Part shown: piece after piece, positions 21,245-33,479 of the stretch
How the letters are laid out: each line of letters starts with the position of its first letter
Numbering within the stretch: position 1 is the first letter of the stretch
Assembly (NCBI GenBank): GCA_029465975.1
Contig: CM055754.1
Location: forward strand, 3,681,068 to 3,745,067
Length of the DNA stretch: 64,000 nucleotides
Direction: 5' to 3'
Source: Dallia pectoralis
Taxonomy: Eukaryota > Chordata > Actinopteri > Esociformes > Umbridae
Program-made: the position numbers and the translations under genes
Notes under the pieces: model-generated
The model's database searches: none
What the model was told of the DNA's origin: nothing
Seen by the model: the letters and a program-made list of their open reading frames with translations, nothing else

Positions 21245-22572
21245 ATGTAATTTCCATAACCTCACCCTCACACGGACACCAGTCTGTTTCCATAACCTCA
21301 CCCTCACACTGACACCATTCTGTTTCCATAACCTCACACTGACACCAGTCTGTTTCCATAACCTCACCCTCACACTGACACCAGTCTGTTTCCATAACCT
21401 CACCCTCACACTGACACCAGTCTGTTTCCATAACCTCACCCTCACACTGACACCAGTCTGTTTCCATAACCTCACCCTCACACTGACACCAGTCTGTTTC
21501 CATAACCTCACACTGACACCAGTCTGTTTCCATAACCTCACCCTCACACTGACACCAGTCTGTTTCCATAACCTCACACTGACACCAGTCTGTTTCCATA
21601 ACCTCACCCTCACACTGACACCAGTCTGTTTCCATAACCTCACCCTCACACTGACACCAGTCTGTTTCCATAACCTCACCCTCACACTGACACCAGTCTG
21701 TTTCCATAACCTCACCCTCACACTGACACCAGTCTGTTTCCATAACCTCACACTGACACCAGTCTGTTTCCATAACCTCACACTGACACCAGTCTGTTTC
21801 CATAACCTCACCCTCACACTGACACCAGTCTGTTTCCATAACCTCACACTGACACCAGTCTGTTTCCATAACCTCACCCTCACACTGACACCAGTCTGTT
21901 TCCATAACCTCACCCTCACACTGACACCAGTCTGTTTCCATAACCTCACCCTCACACTGACACCAGTATGTTTCCATAACCTAACCCTTACACTGACACC
22001 ATTCTGTTTCCATAACCTCACCCTCACACTGACACCAGTCTGTTTCCATAACCTCACCCTCACACTGACACCAGTATGTTTCCATAACCTCACCCTTACA
22101 CTGACACCATTCTGTTTCCATAACCTCACCCTCACACTGACACCAGTATGTTTCCATAACCTCACCCTTACACTGACACCATTCTGTTTCCATAACCTCA
22201 CCCTCACACTGACACCAGTCTGTTTCCATAACCTCACCCTCACACTGACACCAGTCTGTTTCCATAACCTCACCCTCACACTGACACCAGTATGTTTCCA
22301 TAACCTCACCCTTACACTGACACCATTCTGTTTCCATAACCTCACCCTCACACTGACACCAGTCTGTTTCCATAACCTCACCCTCACACTGACACCAGTA
22401 TGTTTCCATAACCTCACCCTCACACTGACACCAGTATGTTTCCATAACCTCACCCTTACACTGACACCAGTCTGTTTCCATAACCTCACCCTCACACTGA
22501 CACCAGTCTGTTTCCATAACCTCACCCTTACACTGACACCATTCTGTTTCCATAACCTCACCCTCACACAGT
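21245..22572. repeat. 36/30-bp minisatellite, about 38 copies
   Basis: The basic 36-bp unit contains cataacctcaccctcacact and gacaccagtctgtttc. A 30-bp variant lacks one six-base step (caccct) and occurs only between about 21330 and 21850. Variants with ccagtatg and ccattctg are concentrated beyond 21960. Both lengths are multiples of three, so a 446-codon minus-strand frame (Val-Arg-Leu-Trp-Lys-Gln-Thr-Gly) stays open. It has no homology I recognise and no unique flanking sequence, so I treat it as non-coding. Confidence 0.96.
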
Positions 22573-24132
22573 CACCAACAAGTCATAACCACATCCTCCA
22601 CTTCTCATCTGCCTGTATGTTGTTATGGTGACGATATACTGGAATTAATTAAACCTGACATCTTAGCCATGCAGAACTTTGCCCGTATTCGACACATTTC
22701 TCCATGCATATTTACCATTTCTAATTGTATATTAATATTATTTAGGCAGATCATGCTTTATTGGTAAATAAATAAAAATGGGAAAGATCAAATATAGTGA
22801 TCACTGGCTCAGAGTCTTCCATATAATATAATTGAACAATGAATCAGACAAACACATCCTCTGTAATCACGTAATGGACACAAATACGACATGAATTGAT
22901 GCTTTATTTATATATTTATGGTGTAACTGTACGTTGTTTCGCACGATGAATCACGATGCATATGCACGTCACACCAAGCAGTCCTGTTTGTCTGGTCTCC
23001 TTCTTGTTGCGGCTATTAACAATATCGCCAACACGTTTCACCTCCTCCCTTAATCCCAGTTCAGCAGCCGGTGAAAACACAACATTATCTGACAGCACCG
23101 AGAGGAGGCGGGTTAGTAAGTCATTGGAAATCAATGGTTTGGGTGAGGCAATGCATCCTGCTTTATGATTGAACATCACTATCACAACGAGAGGTCTCCG
23201 TCTGCCAATGGCAAATCGTCATAAGCTGACAGGCGGCTCAATCAACCAATGAGAAACCCCCATACGCTAACAGACGACTCCATCTGCCAGTAAGAACTAG
23301 GGCCACACAATGGCACGTTAATGAATGCGTCTATACCTCCTTCTAGCCTGTCCTATAACGAAGCCCGGTTAGAAAATATCACTGCTTTTTCTGGAGATGT
23401 CTTTGAGTTAATAAAGTAATATTCTGTTAGGTGATGTATTTCGGACATGTCCATCTAGTAAAACTTGATTTTGTTTGTTTGAGACTGACTTGATAGTTAT
23501 GGAGAGATATTCTGCTATCTGTTTATGATGTTAGTGTCTAATTAAGGATGCCATCTAATGATGTGCTGGTTACCATGGTACTCCCAGAGACTACTCCAGG
23601 AGACCGCTTCCTGAGGATGTCCAGGCTGGAGTAGCAACGAATATACCATAAAAAAATGGGTTACTCTCTACCGCTTGTTTAACACAGTTTAATAAAACGT
23701 CATTATCAAGTATTCAGTAGTTAATTTTCCACATTGGGACAAATTTTGGTATCTTTTGTAAGCATTAATTGACCATAAGTCTCAGAGAAAACATTATCTA
23801 CTTCAACCATGCATTATACATGTATTCAAGGGCCGTTCTTACATTAAGCCACTGGGCTTTTCTAGAGCTTTTCTAGAGCTGCGTCGCTAGCAAGATTCAA
23901 GTAAAGTGACGCAGCAAACAAGCAGGTATGTGTGGAGTTGTACGTGGTCTTAGCCAATAATGTTTACAGTGAAATGTATCAAGACACAGCTAACGAAACA
24001 GGGCAATACTGGCACCTCGCTCTCCAAATGTGTAACGACTGTCCTGATACTCCTGACCAATGGGAAAGAACTGAACATGATAAATCCCATATCACACATC
24101 TACATCCACACAGGTTACATGCTCTCCTGACA

Positions 24133-24385
24133 GAAAGAGGGAGAGAGACATGACGAGAGAGAGAGACAGGACGAGAGGAGGGAGAGACATGACGAGTGAG
24201 AGAGACAGGACGGGAGGAGAGAGAGACATGACGAGTGAGAGAGACAGGACGAGAGGAGGGAGAGACATGACGAGTGAGAGAGACAGGACGGGAGGAGAGA
24301 GAGACATGACGAGTGAGAGAGAGAGACAGGACGGGAGGAGGGAAAGACATGACGAGTGAGAGAGAGAGACAGGACGGGAGAGAGT
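24133..24385. repeat. GA-rich minisatellite, about 32-bp period
   Basis: Alternates gagagacatgacgagtga and gagagacaggacgggagg blocks, about eight copies. Confidence 0.9.
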
Positions 24386-24447
24386 AAAAGTGAGTGAATC
24401 ATAAAGCTGACCTATTAGCTAATCATTGGTTAGCTATAGCATCCACC

Positions 24448-25131
24448 TAATGATAGTGGTCTCTTACATCACACTGACCAGTTAGAAGATTGTGGTCTCT
24501 TACATCACACTGACCAGTTATAAAATAGTGGTCTCTTACATCACACTGACCAGTTAGAAGATAGTGGTCTCTTACATCACACTGACCAGTTAGAAGATAG
24601 TGGTCTCTTACATCGCACTGACCAGTTATAAAATAGTGGTCTCTTACATCACACTGACCAGTTAGAAGATAGTGGTCTCTTACATCACACTGACCAGTTA
24701 GAAGATAGTGGTCTCTTACATCACACTGACCAGTTATAAAATAGTGGTCTCTTACATCACACTGACCAGTTAGAAGATAGTGGTCTCTTACATCACACTG
24801 ACCAGTTAGAAGATTGTGGTCTCTTACATCACACTGACCAGTTAGAAGATAGTGGTCTCTTACATCACCCTGACCAGTTATAAAATAGTGGTCTCTTACA
24901 TCACACTGACCAGTTAGAAGATAGTGGTCTCTTACATCACACTGACCAGTTAGAAGATAGTGGTCTCTTACATCACACTCACCAGTTAGAAGATTGTGGT
25001 ATCTAACATCACACTGACCAGTTAGAAAATAGTGGTCTCTTACATCACACTGACCAGTTAGAAGATTGTGGTCTCTTACATCACACTGACCAGTTAGAAA
25101 ATAGTGGTCTCTTACATCACACTGACCAGTT
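24448..25131. repeat. 36-bp minisatellite with higher-order structure, 19 copies
   Basis: The unit contains gtggtctcttacatcacact and gaccagttagaagata. The last bases alternate between gaagata and ataaaat forms in a near-regular three-unit cycle. The 236-codon minus-strand frame (Leu-Thr-Gly-Gln-Cys-Asp-Val-Arg-Asp-His) is a repeat artefact. Confidence 0.95.
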
Positions 25132-28100
25132 GTTAAAATTACAAACATGTATGTCACTACCGGTACGACTCAGTCACTGTCAATTAGACCTAATCATCAT
25201 TTCTGATGAATTTGCAAATCTCTTGTGCTTAATGAGTCTATTTAGCGGTCCCTAAATGGGTCAGACTCTCTCTCGCTCTCGTTCTCCTGGCTGCTCCAAA
25301 ATGCAAATAACATATTTTTTTAATTTTGCAATGCCAGTCACACTACAAGTCATTGTTCCAATTGCACCGCTAAGTCAATTTGTGTAAACGTGCATGTGTG
25401 TTCCATTGATAGACCCACTGGGTGTCTGTTATTGATGTTCCTATCAGCGGCTATTTGTCTCGATAAATTGAGGTGTCAAAATGTTTCCTCTTTCTAAAAG
25501 CGACAACTCAGCTGAAATGCACTTCCTAATTCGGGCCCAGTCCTGTGCGGATTTTCTAAACATCATCCTTGTAAAATGACTGGAAACTTAACTTTAACAG
25601 TCTAGTTTGGCTTGCTAAACGAGTGACTGTTGTAATTGACAATGACGTACTGCTTTTTTAGTGTACTGTACTGTAGTTCTCAATGCAAACAGTTACTATT
25701 GAGATCTGTGGCTTGCAGTTGTTATGTAAAACACATAGACACTTATTTTAGATTTAGCTATGATTAAAACTGTCTAAACAAAGTATACTACAATATTGGA
25801 GCATAACGAACTGATTTCACAAGTCTAACAGGATGAAATTATCCCAAAGTTATTGTGGATAGTTTTTGAATATAGTAAAAAACATTGGTGTTGTTTGATG
25901 GTCATCTTTACGTTCCCCGCTCATCATGTCTGGACCAGCTTGTAATAGGTGGACACAATCACTGTGTTAAATAAGCAATATTATTATGTTGGTAATGTAT
26001 TGCACACGGTATAAATGACAGACAGCTTAATGTTGCCAGTATGATTACAATAAACACATGCTCAGTAAAGCTCAGTAAAACATTAAGACGTGTTCTGTAA
26101 TATTTGCAAATGACCTGTCAAATCGTACACATGGAGAAAATCCTGCTCATCTTCCGGTCTGGGTTGTTCGTGAACATCAAGGCTGTCTGCCCTTTAAGTT
26201 AATTATGCCTCATGGTTCCTTTTCAGGGTCAAATAACTACAGCTAATATCTACCCAGTCCAGTGTCTCGTTCCGATCACCAACAACAGCCGAACCAAACT
26301 CTTTATAGGCTTTCATTTGTAAGCACCAAGGAGCCAGATGTACAGTACAGCAGTGCCTGTTTAGATCTAGGTCAGAGTTCAAGTATGTTTATGACTGCAG
26401 AAACAATGAAGCTCCGGACATTGACACAAAGCCCATGAAACCAGTTTCCAGCTCGTCTGTGATTCACAGTCTCCTGACCGCAGCATCATTTGAGTTGAGT
26501 GATATCATTTTCAACTGAGACTTGGTGCCTGGAAGAGGCTCAGCAGATGTGAGGCCTTGACTACAGAGAGACAGCCAGTGATGAGCAAGCAGCTGTGTCA
26601 TAGACATTCAGGAAGAGTCCTTTATTTCATCCATGACTGTAATATCTGAAATCTGAAGGGGATACTAGGAAAAACAAAATGTGTGTATATACCTAATGAA
26701 TGAAAGTCAAAGCCCCCTGCGGAGATAGTTTACCCAGGTTGGCAGCACTGGAGAAGATCACTGGGATATTGTATATCTCCTAAGGCTTCGGGGGTAAAAA
26801 AATAAACAGCACCTTCCTGCTTCGGCCCATTTTGAAAACTTGTCTCTCCTGAACACATGCCAGAACCTGTTGGGAAATTGGGATTCAACCGGAAACAAAA
26901 TGTAGAGATCATATAAATCCTAATTCTATGGAACATTTTTACAGTTATCCGGGATTCACTGCAGTCCGGTCAGTTCCGGAAGGATTCGTCGTTCACCTTG
27001 TCCTGTGCCTCCCAAAATTAATCCAAACTGGACTCACAATGACGGCGCATGACCACAATCATTTGGTGTCCCTTGAATAAATCACATATCATTACTTCTG
27101 TTATGGCCGAACACACAAACGAGGCAATACACGTTTGCTACATAAACTGTTGTTGCTCACTAGCTACTGTTTAATGTGGATCAGCTGTTTGCTGTTTAGA
27201 GAAACAATCCATTCTTTCCGTGTAAATTGGCAAAAAGCTAAATAGCGACTACAATACTATTATATAGGTTGTAATTCTAATTCAATAGGAGAGAAGAGTC
27301 AATGTGTTTTTTGTTTTCACCTTAACCTTCACAGGACCCAAGCCCTGGCAGCAGCAGCCGTTTTGAAGCTCCACACCCCTGAATGATATCAGGTAGAGCT
27401 CCTCTCTTTCTCTGTCCTCTCACTTCATCCCCTCTTTTCACATTAAATCTCTTCTCCCTCGACCTCGCTTCTCCTTGATCTCCTTCTATCCAGTCTCCCT
27501 CTCCCCTCTCTTCCCCCGCCTCTACCCGGTTCTCTCCCTCCAGTGCTCTCTCCACCATGTCTCTCTACCAAGGTAAAGATAGATGTCTTCTGATCAGAGC
27601 CCACAGGGACATAAACAGGAAAATGCAAAGTGGTATCTAGTTACTGTACAAAGACAAGCATAAAGATAGAATAGAATGGGCTCTGGTCGTCTTTAACCTT
27701 GAGAGCTTTCTCTTTCTTCCTTTCTCCCTTTCTTTCATTCTTTCTGAGTAACGCTTACAAAACATACTTGCAAGTTCCTTTGTGGTCAAATGTAGGTTCC
27801 TTTGAATAATGTGTTTAAGCTAGCCTTGACTGTAAACATCATCTGAACTGGAATAATGCATATATCTGGATGAAAACTACTTTGAATCCACTTTGTTAGC
27901 TCCTCCCAAAGCAGCAGGGAGCATAAAAAAAATCACAAAATACTGATATTTCCCATTAAAACTGGTGAATGCAAAGCATGCGAAGCATGAATGGGAAGCA
28001 GGCATGTTGTTAAATGACATTTAGGCACATCGAACGGACGTCATCGTGGTGTGTATTGACAGTGTTTTCCCCCAGTGACGGTCACTCTCTTAGGGGCAGT

Positions 28101-28374
28101 ATTAAACGTAGATGTCACAGACACAGAACGTGCACCGTCCGTTAACACAAGCAGCGAATTATGGAGAAATACGTTGGGAAGGAACGCTCGCTGCTTTGCT
28201 TTAACCGGGCAGTAGATTTGCCACACCAGGCGATTATTATAATAAACAATTATTTGTAAACTGAAAATTGATGAAAACTAAACCTAAAAGGAGAATGATG
28301 TATTGAAAAGTATAGACATGTAATCTCTTAAATTCAAAATTTACCTCAGCCAGAATGTCTGGGAGATAGGGGGA

Positions 28375-28542
28375 GAGAGGGGAGGAGGGAAGTGAAAGCA
28401 TGCAGGGTCGGTGGGGGGGTGGAGAGAGGGGTGGAGGAGAGAGGGAGAAAGGGATTGGATGAGAGAGGGAGGGAGTGGCTCACTGTGACATGGAGGAAAA
28501 GAGACCACATGGGAGTCTGATCTTAGAGATTCCTCTCTCTCG

Positions 28543-28579
<37 letters not shown>

Positions 28580-28580
28580 A
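28375..28580. repeat. GA-rich then CT-rich low-complexity patch
   Basis: GGGAGAGAG-type purine sequence at 28365-28480 and a (CT)n run at 28530-28580. Confidence 0.8.
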
Positions 28581-30523
28581 CAGACATAATGTCGCGCAAA
28601 CATACATACACGTAACGTACACACATATACTACATCTACTATGTCTAAATCTGGCCCGAATAAAGACCTGTTAACCTGCTTTTCTCCGCGCAGGACGGGT
28701 CGACGATCACTGTTCAATAATTCATTAGTAGGAGGTAATGGTGGCCAGTTATTCTTTCCTACATCTCTGACTCTGGGGCCATTTTGGAATGACTCTGATT
28801 GGAGGCCCACGTTTGCTGCGTTATAGTAGACATCAATTAGACATTATTTAGACATTAATTAGACATTAGTAGATACATTTATAGAACTGTGCTATTGAGG
28901 ATAAACGTTATCATTTTGAAAATGTCAATTTGACTTAATGACTGTTTATGTAAATATTTACCAAAACTAGTGAACTCTGATTAGCTACTCTCAATTTAGA
29001 ACACTTTCACTTATGTGAAATTAAAACAATAAGCATTATTATGATTTTTTTTTAGGAAAGCACCGCCAGTAATATCAACTTGCAGTCCGTTCCTAGAATG
29101 GCCAGGGGGCTCACTTTTACCCCTGAACTCATCAATCAATCAGTCAGTCCTTCCTATAGGCTAAAATCCATCATTTAGCATGCCACTGTGACCTCACACA
29201 GATAACGTGATTAACCTAACCATGTCAGGACAAACCAAGCTGTAATGACCTCCTTACACATCCACGCTATCTGCCGGATGCAGGGAGAAGAGAACGTCCG
29301 AGCAAGCACTGTTTGATTTGGGTCGGAACCGTAGTGTGTATAGGAAATCTGTGCGATTCAGTGATATTTGCCACACCCTAAGTGACACATAATCAAATAA
29401 TCAGTCCAGTGGGAGAAATCGGAGGACCAGAGCGGCTGGAAAACAGAGTTTAAACCGGTTGGAGAGACGATGTGGTAGAACCCGATGACTCCAAACCACG
29501 GTTGTTCTCCGGCATCGGCAGCATTTTTCTTTTGGCCTCAATGCTATGTGATAACTCGATCCCTATAGACAGGGACATGGGCTAATGTTTTGCTCATATA
29601 AAAATACATGATAGGAAAACCAACCCTATTGCAATAGCGTGTAGCTATTAAATGACACTGCTAAATGCATCATGGGTTCTGTCGTCAGTTGAAACGTGAC
29701 ATGATGCTACAACATGCACATGACATGACCAATGCCTTTACCAATGTTTACACGCCATATTCAACGCTGATGGTATGCTTTTAGAGAGGAATAGGCCCTG
29801 ACAAATCTGTTCACCGACAAACTTAATTTCATATACCACAACCTCGAAACAACCTGGGAGTGTGTTTGGTTCTGTTCTGTCTGAATCAACAACAACAATT
29901 GAATGCTTCAAATCGAAGTTTACACACCCACTCAGAAACTCTGATGAAAGGAGACGAAAAAACGAATTCTTGTTCCGTTGTGAACAGCGAAGTGGAGAAG
30001 GAACCAGGTGGTGAATAAAACACAGGGGATTCTGGTAATTACTGGTGTATCTGACACCACACCTTTAAAATACATCCACATGTTCTGAACAGGGTTGGGA
30101 CCCAGACAATACAGAAACTGCAGCTCACACTGAATGTACAACAGGCAAAGCTAACAGCACCAGACCGTAGTATGGACATTAGACATGTAAGCATGTTAGC
30201 ATGTTACAAAGACTGCATACATCCCACAGAAGGCACAGCAGACTAACTAGCCTGAATGCTAGTCAAAGTTTGTGAGCCAGGCTTCATATAAACATCCTCA
30301 TGCTGGGATAATGTACAACATGGACATCCTTCCTGGTCTGTTTGGCTGAGTTGGCTGTCACCGGATGATACAGGAAGTTGCTAAGCATGTAAAGACAGGT
30401 GTGTGTCGGTAATCGTAAAAGCTTGTGGGCGTCGGAGTGTCAATAACTTAAGGTTTCAGACAGGGTTTGCAAACGGACAGGTCAGGATGATGTAGAGACG
30501 CACCCCACCATGCCGAACATCAT

Positions 30524-30641
30524 CCCCGCTGCCTCACCCAGGCTGCCTCTCCCAGGCTGCCTCACCCAGGCTGCCTCACCCAGGCTGCCTCACCCAGGCT
30601 GCCTCACCCAGGCTGCCTCACCCAGGCTGCCTCACCCAGAC
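30524..30641. repeat. 15-bp minisatellite, about 8 copies
   Basis: The unit is gctgcctcacccagg; the second copy has tctccc for tcaccc. Confidence 0.93.
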
Positions 30642-31229
30642 AAACCATTCAGGGCGGAATTGTGCGACAGCCATGCGAGAGAAAAAGGTCGGATGAAAGG
30701 CAGCTGGCTTCACCAAACTACAACTCACTGGGAGTTTTGATTCGTCATGCTCAAACACACACACACACACACACACTATTAGAAATGGAACGGAAATGGA
30801 AAAGAAGATAAACTACATCCCGAACATCCTAGAGAGATGACCAGAGAACCACCCGTACTGTTAAAGAAACAGAACTATCAGAATTTACCCACAAAAGAGG
30901 CTAAATATCCATCCGAGCTGGGCTAGGGCCGGGACAGGGGGAGTTTATGTATGCGGCAGGCACCCCCCAGTAGCTCTGCAGGCCAAGCCCCTTTAACAAA
31001 GCAAAGAGGCTCCCTCCTCTCCCTGATGCCTCGCTCGTTCTAATGGCGTTAGCATCACACAGCCCATTGAATCAACCTGCCGGGAAGGCTTACCAACACA
31101 CACACTCAAACACAGCGCTTAACGCATCCGCCAAACGGACAAGGCAGAAAATCCCCCACCTACCTACCAACCATAGTCCTGTTCCTACTCCATCCGTGTG
31201 TTTCCTGAGTGTTGTTGAAGACAACAGTG

Positions 31230-31330
31230 GAGAGAGAGCAGAGAGCGAGAGAGAGAGAGGGAGAGGAGAGAGCGAGAGAGAGAGAGGGAGGGAGAGAGCG
31301 AGAGAGAGAGGGAGGGAGAGAGAGGGAGGT
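31230..31330. repeat. (GA)n low-complexity tract
   Basis: Gagagagagcgagagagagagg-like purine run next to the GC-rich segment; on the minus strand it is a CT tract. Confidence 0.88.
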
Positions 31331-31560
31331 GCCTGACTCGACCCGCTGTGAGGCTGCTGCTCGATGCCTGCTAGTTCTCCAGCAGCCCCGGGTGGATGGC
31401 GCGATGACACGGCGCCTTTCAGGAGAACGGTCCTGCCTGTTGCCTAGGAAACTGAGACGTGATGGAGCGGCGGTGCTGCGTGATGATTGGTTCGGGCAGG
31501 TGCGGTGCTCACGCTCCTCTCCCCACTGAGTGGCTCCCTGGCTTAGGGTGGGAGGGGCTG
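31330..31560 (-). promoter_or_regulatory. akap6: GC-rich, CpG-containing segment; candidate akap6 promoter or first exon
   Basis: This stands out from its AT-rich surroundings by its density of CG dinucleotides (for example gatggcgcgatgacacggcg). It contains a partly palindromic RFX-like site gttgcctaggaaac at 31439-31452 and, 33 bp further, a CCAAT box on the minus strand (attgg at 31486-31490), followed in the minus direction by a CT-rich tract. Such a combination is common at vertebrate promoters. It lies 11 kb upstream of the akap6 start codon and the coding exon is preceded by an acceptor, so an upstream promoter is needed. No transcript evidence; this could equally be an unrelated GC-rich patch. 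Confidence 0.35.
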
Positions 31561-32364
31561 TCCGGGAAAGAGACAGAGCAGGCTGAGCGATGGAAAGAGC
31601 TGGGACGTTTTGTCAGAGGAGGAAGTGATCTCTCTGCTGTAAACATCTTGGATTCTGGATGCTCTAACACTCAAACAAAAATGATACATTGATTAATCAA
31701 CAGGATTCAATAGATTTCACATTTTTCTAATGGCACCGTTTAATTATTAATCAAGTAAGGTGATGTTAGTGCCAACTGTAGAGTTGCAATGTGGCCATAT
31801 TACAACTATAAGATAAAACCATCTTAAAATGAGACATTTTAGGATCAAAGTCGATCGGCATATTTAAATCAAACTGAACATAACAGGCTCAATATGACTG
31901 TTATCACCTCAAAACAAACAACTATAAAAGGTGGCTGCAGTGATGGTCTGTCAGTGCTTCACGATAGAAAAACCTCACTTTGAGGCATTTATGGGGGTAT
32001 TAATTATATTTTCAGAAGCTCTGAAACCCCACATTAATCTACCAAAACAATATTGTGTTGTACATTTTAAAGTAAAAAATTAAAATCAAAAAATTGTTTT
32101 TAATTAATTCCAAACACAAACCTGAAAATAGAAAGTGCATCTTCCAGATGCCTTCTTACAAACTCCAGTTTAGATTTGATAGCTTTCTTTTTTCACAATT
32201 AGGTAAAGAAATATATCCTAAAAAGTGATTTAAAGTACAAAATGCCTCACTGTTCCGATAATGTGAATGTTACATTCCGTAGTTCACATAGAAATGCACA
32301 TACTTTATTTGTGAACACGTGTAAGTGTAGAGAAATCTCTATCTTCTATAATAAGCTTTAACCT

Positions 32365-32545
32365 ATCGTGACGCAATACCAGACCAATACACCAGGTGAC
32401 ACTCGGGCAATACCAGACCAATACACCAGGTGGCACTCGAGCAATACCAGACCAATACACCTGGTGGCACTCATGCAATACCAGACCAATACACCAGGTG
32501 GCACTCATGCAATACCAGACCAATACACCAGGTGGCACTCATGTG
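32365..32545. repeat. 34-bp minisatellite, 5 copies
   Basis: The unit contains caataccagaccaatacacc and aggtggcactcat. Confidence 0.93.
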
Positions 32546-33479
32546 TAATTGCCAAAGAATCATTGAGGACAAATGTTCAGAGAAGCTGCTGCCTTAACAT
32601 ACATGCTTAATAATGTATTATGTAATTGGCTTTGAAAAATGTATTTTTATAAACAGAAAGACGCATCTGAAATGTGTTGAAATTATGTTAAAATTGTATG
32701 TATTCCCCCATCCCTAGCTGTTATCATTTTGGGGTCTTTGTATCCACCATTTACCCGGATAACCAAAATGTGCTTGTAACCAACTTCACACGAAATGTGA
32801 CCAGAGTCAGACGGTTATTTAAAGATAGAAAACACAGTATATATTGAAAACTGCATAGTTTATGCCTAGATATCGACCCAATAAGCTCACAAATTCAAAT
32901 TACATAATTATACCACATGAACTAGGACTTCTCCCAAACACCAGGTAAAAATAAAACATCTACCGCTGCAAACCGAATTTGGACGGTTCAGCACCAGCAC
33001 ACAGTAAGCTTTCAATTAACGATGAATGGATTTTGGAATAATAACAAATATTTATGGTTTTCACCTAAAACTAACAGCATGACGGCAACCGTCGACGTAT
33101 GTACATAAGGAATTAACTTTTTATGTAAACGTTACCAGAGCAAAACACATGTGTCGCTCCTTGGTTTGTAAACATATTATGTAAATTAGAAATTATATTG
33201 GAGCTGCCATGACAAGACATTCCCAGCAGATGGGGCACTTGCATAATTTCTCGACTGAAGACTTTGACTGGGTCTTTAAATAAATTAGGCTCACCAGCTG
33301 AAATCATTAATCTACAGCCCACCAGACCTTGATATTGCACCACTCCATGTCAATTAAGCTCCAAAAGTACCAAACCCATTCGTCGTATTCTTGGCTTTGA
33401 AATAAACAAAAGCACAGATCATTTACAAAAAATCCATTAAGTAAAAAGTGAGCCAAACTTGTTATTTCTCTCAAAATAA

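Larger units (their letters stand above)
20425..33479 (-). other. akap6 5' intron / intergenic region up to arhgap5
   Basis: Thirteen kilobases with no recognisable coding exon. Arrays: 26-bp (20463-21064), 36/30-bp (21245-22572), about 32-bp GA-rich (24133-24385), 36-bp (24448-25131), 15-bp (30524-30641) and 34-bp (32365-32545). A GA/CT-rich patch lies at 28375-28580 and a GC-rich segment at 31330-31560. The stretches 22573-24130, 25132-28370, 28590-30520 and 31700-33479 look single-copy. The boundary between the akap6 transcription unit and true intergenic DNA cannot be placed by reading. Confidence 0.6.

Noticed and set aside
21227..22567. 446-codon minus-strand open frame
   Set aside because: Entirely a 36/30-bp minisatellite translated in frame (Val-Arg-Leu-Trp-Lys-Gln-Thr-Gly). 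No unique sequence, no splice context, and a parallel frame (Met-Glu-Thr-Asp-Trp-Cys) is open too.
24447..25157. 236-codon minus-strand open frame
   Set aside because: 36-bp minisatellite in frame.
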